Origin: Coriobacteriaceae bacterium
GTDB taxonomy: Bacteria; Actinomycetota; Coriobacteriia; Coriobacteriales; Coriobacteriaceae
Direction of reading: 5' to 3'
NCBI GenBank assembly: GCA_902364975.1
Contig: CABJFQ010000004.1
Location: 95,313-159,312, forward strand
Length of the DNA: 64,000 nt
Shown here: positions 63,440 through 64,000 of the stretch, piece by piece
How positions within the stretch are numbered: the stretch's first letter is position 1
Layout of the letters: each line of letters opens with the position of its first letter
Program-made: the position numbers and the translations under genes
Notes under the pieces: generated by a model
The model's database searches: none
Seen by the model: only the letters and a program-made list of their open reading frames with translations
Told to the model about the DNA's origin: nothing

Positions 63440-63907
63440 ATGGACGACCAAAACCAGAACAAAATGTTTATGCAGACGCAGGGGGAAGAAACTTCCACGC
63501 AGCCGCCACGGTTCCATCGCCCCCACATCTCGCAAGAGCCCATTAATGATCCTGAGCCAGAGTATGTGACGAGAAATCGATATCAAACGCTCGAGGATGC
63601 CCAAACGGGACGCAAACATATGGGCGTCGCCTCGGGAGACCCTGTATATCTGAAAGACGCACCATTATCTAAAAACAGCGCAGCTAGTGATGAGCCGATG
63701 AAAGCATCCGCCGCTCATCAACAAAGAGGTCCTCGACCAAAGCAAACCTTGACGCATTCGGCTCGCTATCTCGAAACGCCAAAACAGGGAAAATCAATCT
63801 TCGTTTCATCAAGTAAACGACGCAAGCAGCATCGACTGACAATCCTGCTTTTGATCATTGCAGCCATAGCAATTGCCCTTGTTATTCGTTTTATTTTCTT
63901 TAAATAA
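63440..63907 (+). CDS. Tail-anchored membrane protein of unknown function
   Basis: 155 residues from the ATG at 63440, after AAAGGG. The first about 120 residues are hydrophilic, Gln/Pro/Arg-rich and likely disordered. A basic stretch SSKRRKQHRLT precedes a single C-terminal membrane helix (ILLLIIAAIAIALVIRFIFF). No cleavable signal. I do not recognise the family. Confidence 0.75.
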   Translation: MDDQNQNKMFMQTQGEETSTQPPRFHRPHISQEPINDPEPEYVTRNRYQTLEDAQTGRKHMGVASGDPVYLKDAPLSKNSAASDEPMKASAAHQQRGPRPKQTLTHSARYLETPKQGKSIFVSSSKRRKQHRLTILLLIIAAIAIALVIRFIFFK

Positions 63908-63978
63908 AAGCTCAATACCAAAAAGAATTAAATCGTCTGGCGTAAATGAATCATTTATGCCCGGTAAACGCAAAAAAG

Positions 63979-64000
63979 GGGGAGGCCGCGAGGCCTCCCC
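63979..64000 (-). terminator. Terminator at right window edge
   Basis: GGGGAGGCC/GGCCTCCCC hairpin with T6 on the minus strand; probably ends a leftward gene outside the window. Confidence 0.75.

Overview
The window looks like the chromosome of a gut actinobacterium of the Coriobacteriia, most likely Collinsella or a close relative. This is inferred from high GC, protein character, LPXTG-type surface proteins, PTS sugar uptake and dense intergenic palindromes; no database search was possible. I see no phage, plasmid origin, CRISPR array or intact transposase.

Layout. 1-1014: start of an ABC exporter cut by the window edge. 1056-15082: surface region, with a coiled-coil LANTG protein, the SRP RNA and a giant (about 3,919 residue) sortase-anchored adhesin read leftward, followed by structured intergenic DNA. 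15083-28016: housekeeping genes (a TadA-glycerate kinase fusion, tRNA-Ser, TetR, LemA, IlvE, DedA, CysE), a MarR plus two-subunit ABC exporter operon, a nitroreductase and small hypotheticals. 28101-33489: a degenerate AAA+/Fis regulator, a YeiH exporter, a GntR regulator and GlmS. 33490-39712: a repeat-rich segment in which a LacI gene and a HAD phosphatase gene exist in two loci, one LacI copy being a remnant, plus a DUF4143 ATPase and LarE. 39748-47166: a six-gene sugar operon (PTS EIIBC, GatZ-like, TalC/FSA, split transketolase, PTS EIIA) with a divergent LacI regulator. 47286-53186: a secreted nuclease, an EF-G-like factor and a polar amino-acid ABC transporter. 53524-63907: RlmD, a PHP phosphatase, an aminotransferase, the tilS-hpt-ftsH operon, an MBL-fold protein, Hsp20 and a small tail-anchored protein.

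How the genes work together. The sugar operon is a self-contained route: phosphotransfer import, ketose-phosphate conversion by a GatZ homologue without GatY, then carbon exchange by TalC and transketolase, controlled by the divergent LacI. The MarR gene sits on two direct operator copies ahead of the exporter pair. tilS, hpt and ftsH form the order commonly found in Gram-positive bacteria.

The most unusual signal is intergenic. Many long hairpins and short palindromes lie between genes, a good part of them with a GGGAC core in the loop and arms that differ from copy to copy. Three near-identical copies lie in the duplicated LacI/HAD segment. Other points worth a second look are the TadA-glycerate kinase fusion, a 10-base poly-C tract beside the giant adhesin's promoter, a module junction in that adhesin that looks like a recombination scar, a cluster of eight TTAGAGAGA/TCTCTCTAA motifs, and a MITE-like element near 18.5 kb.
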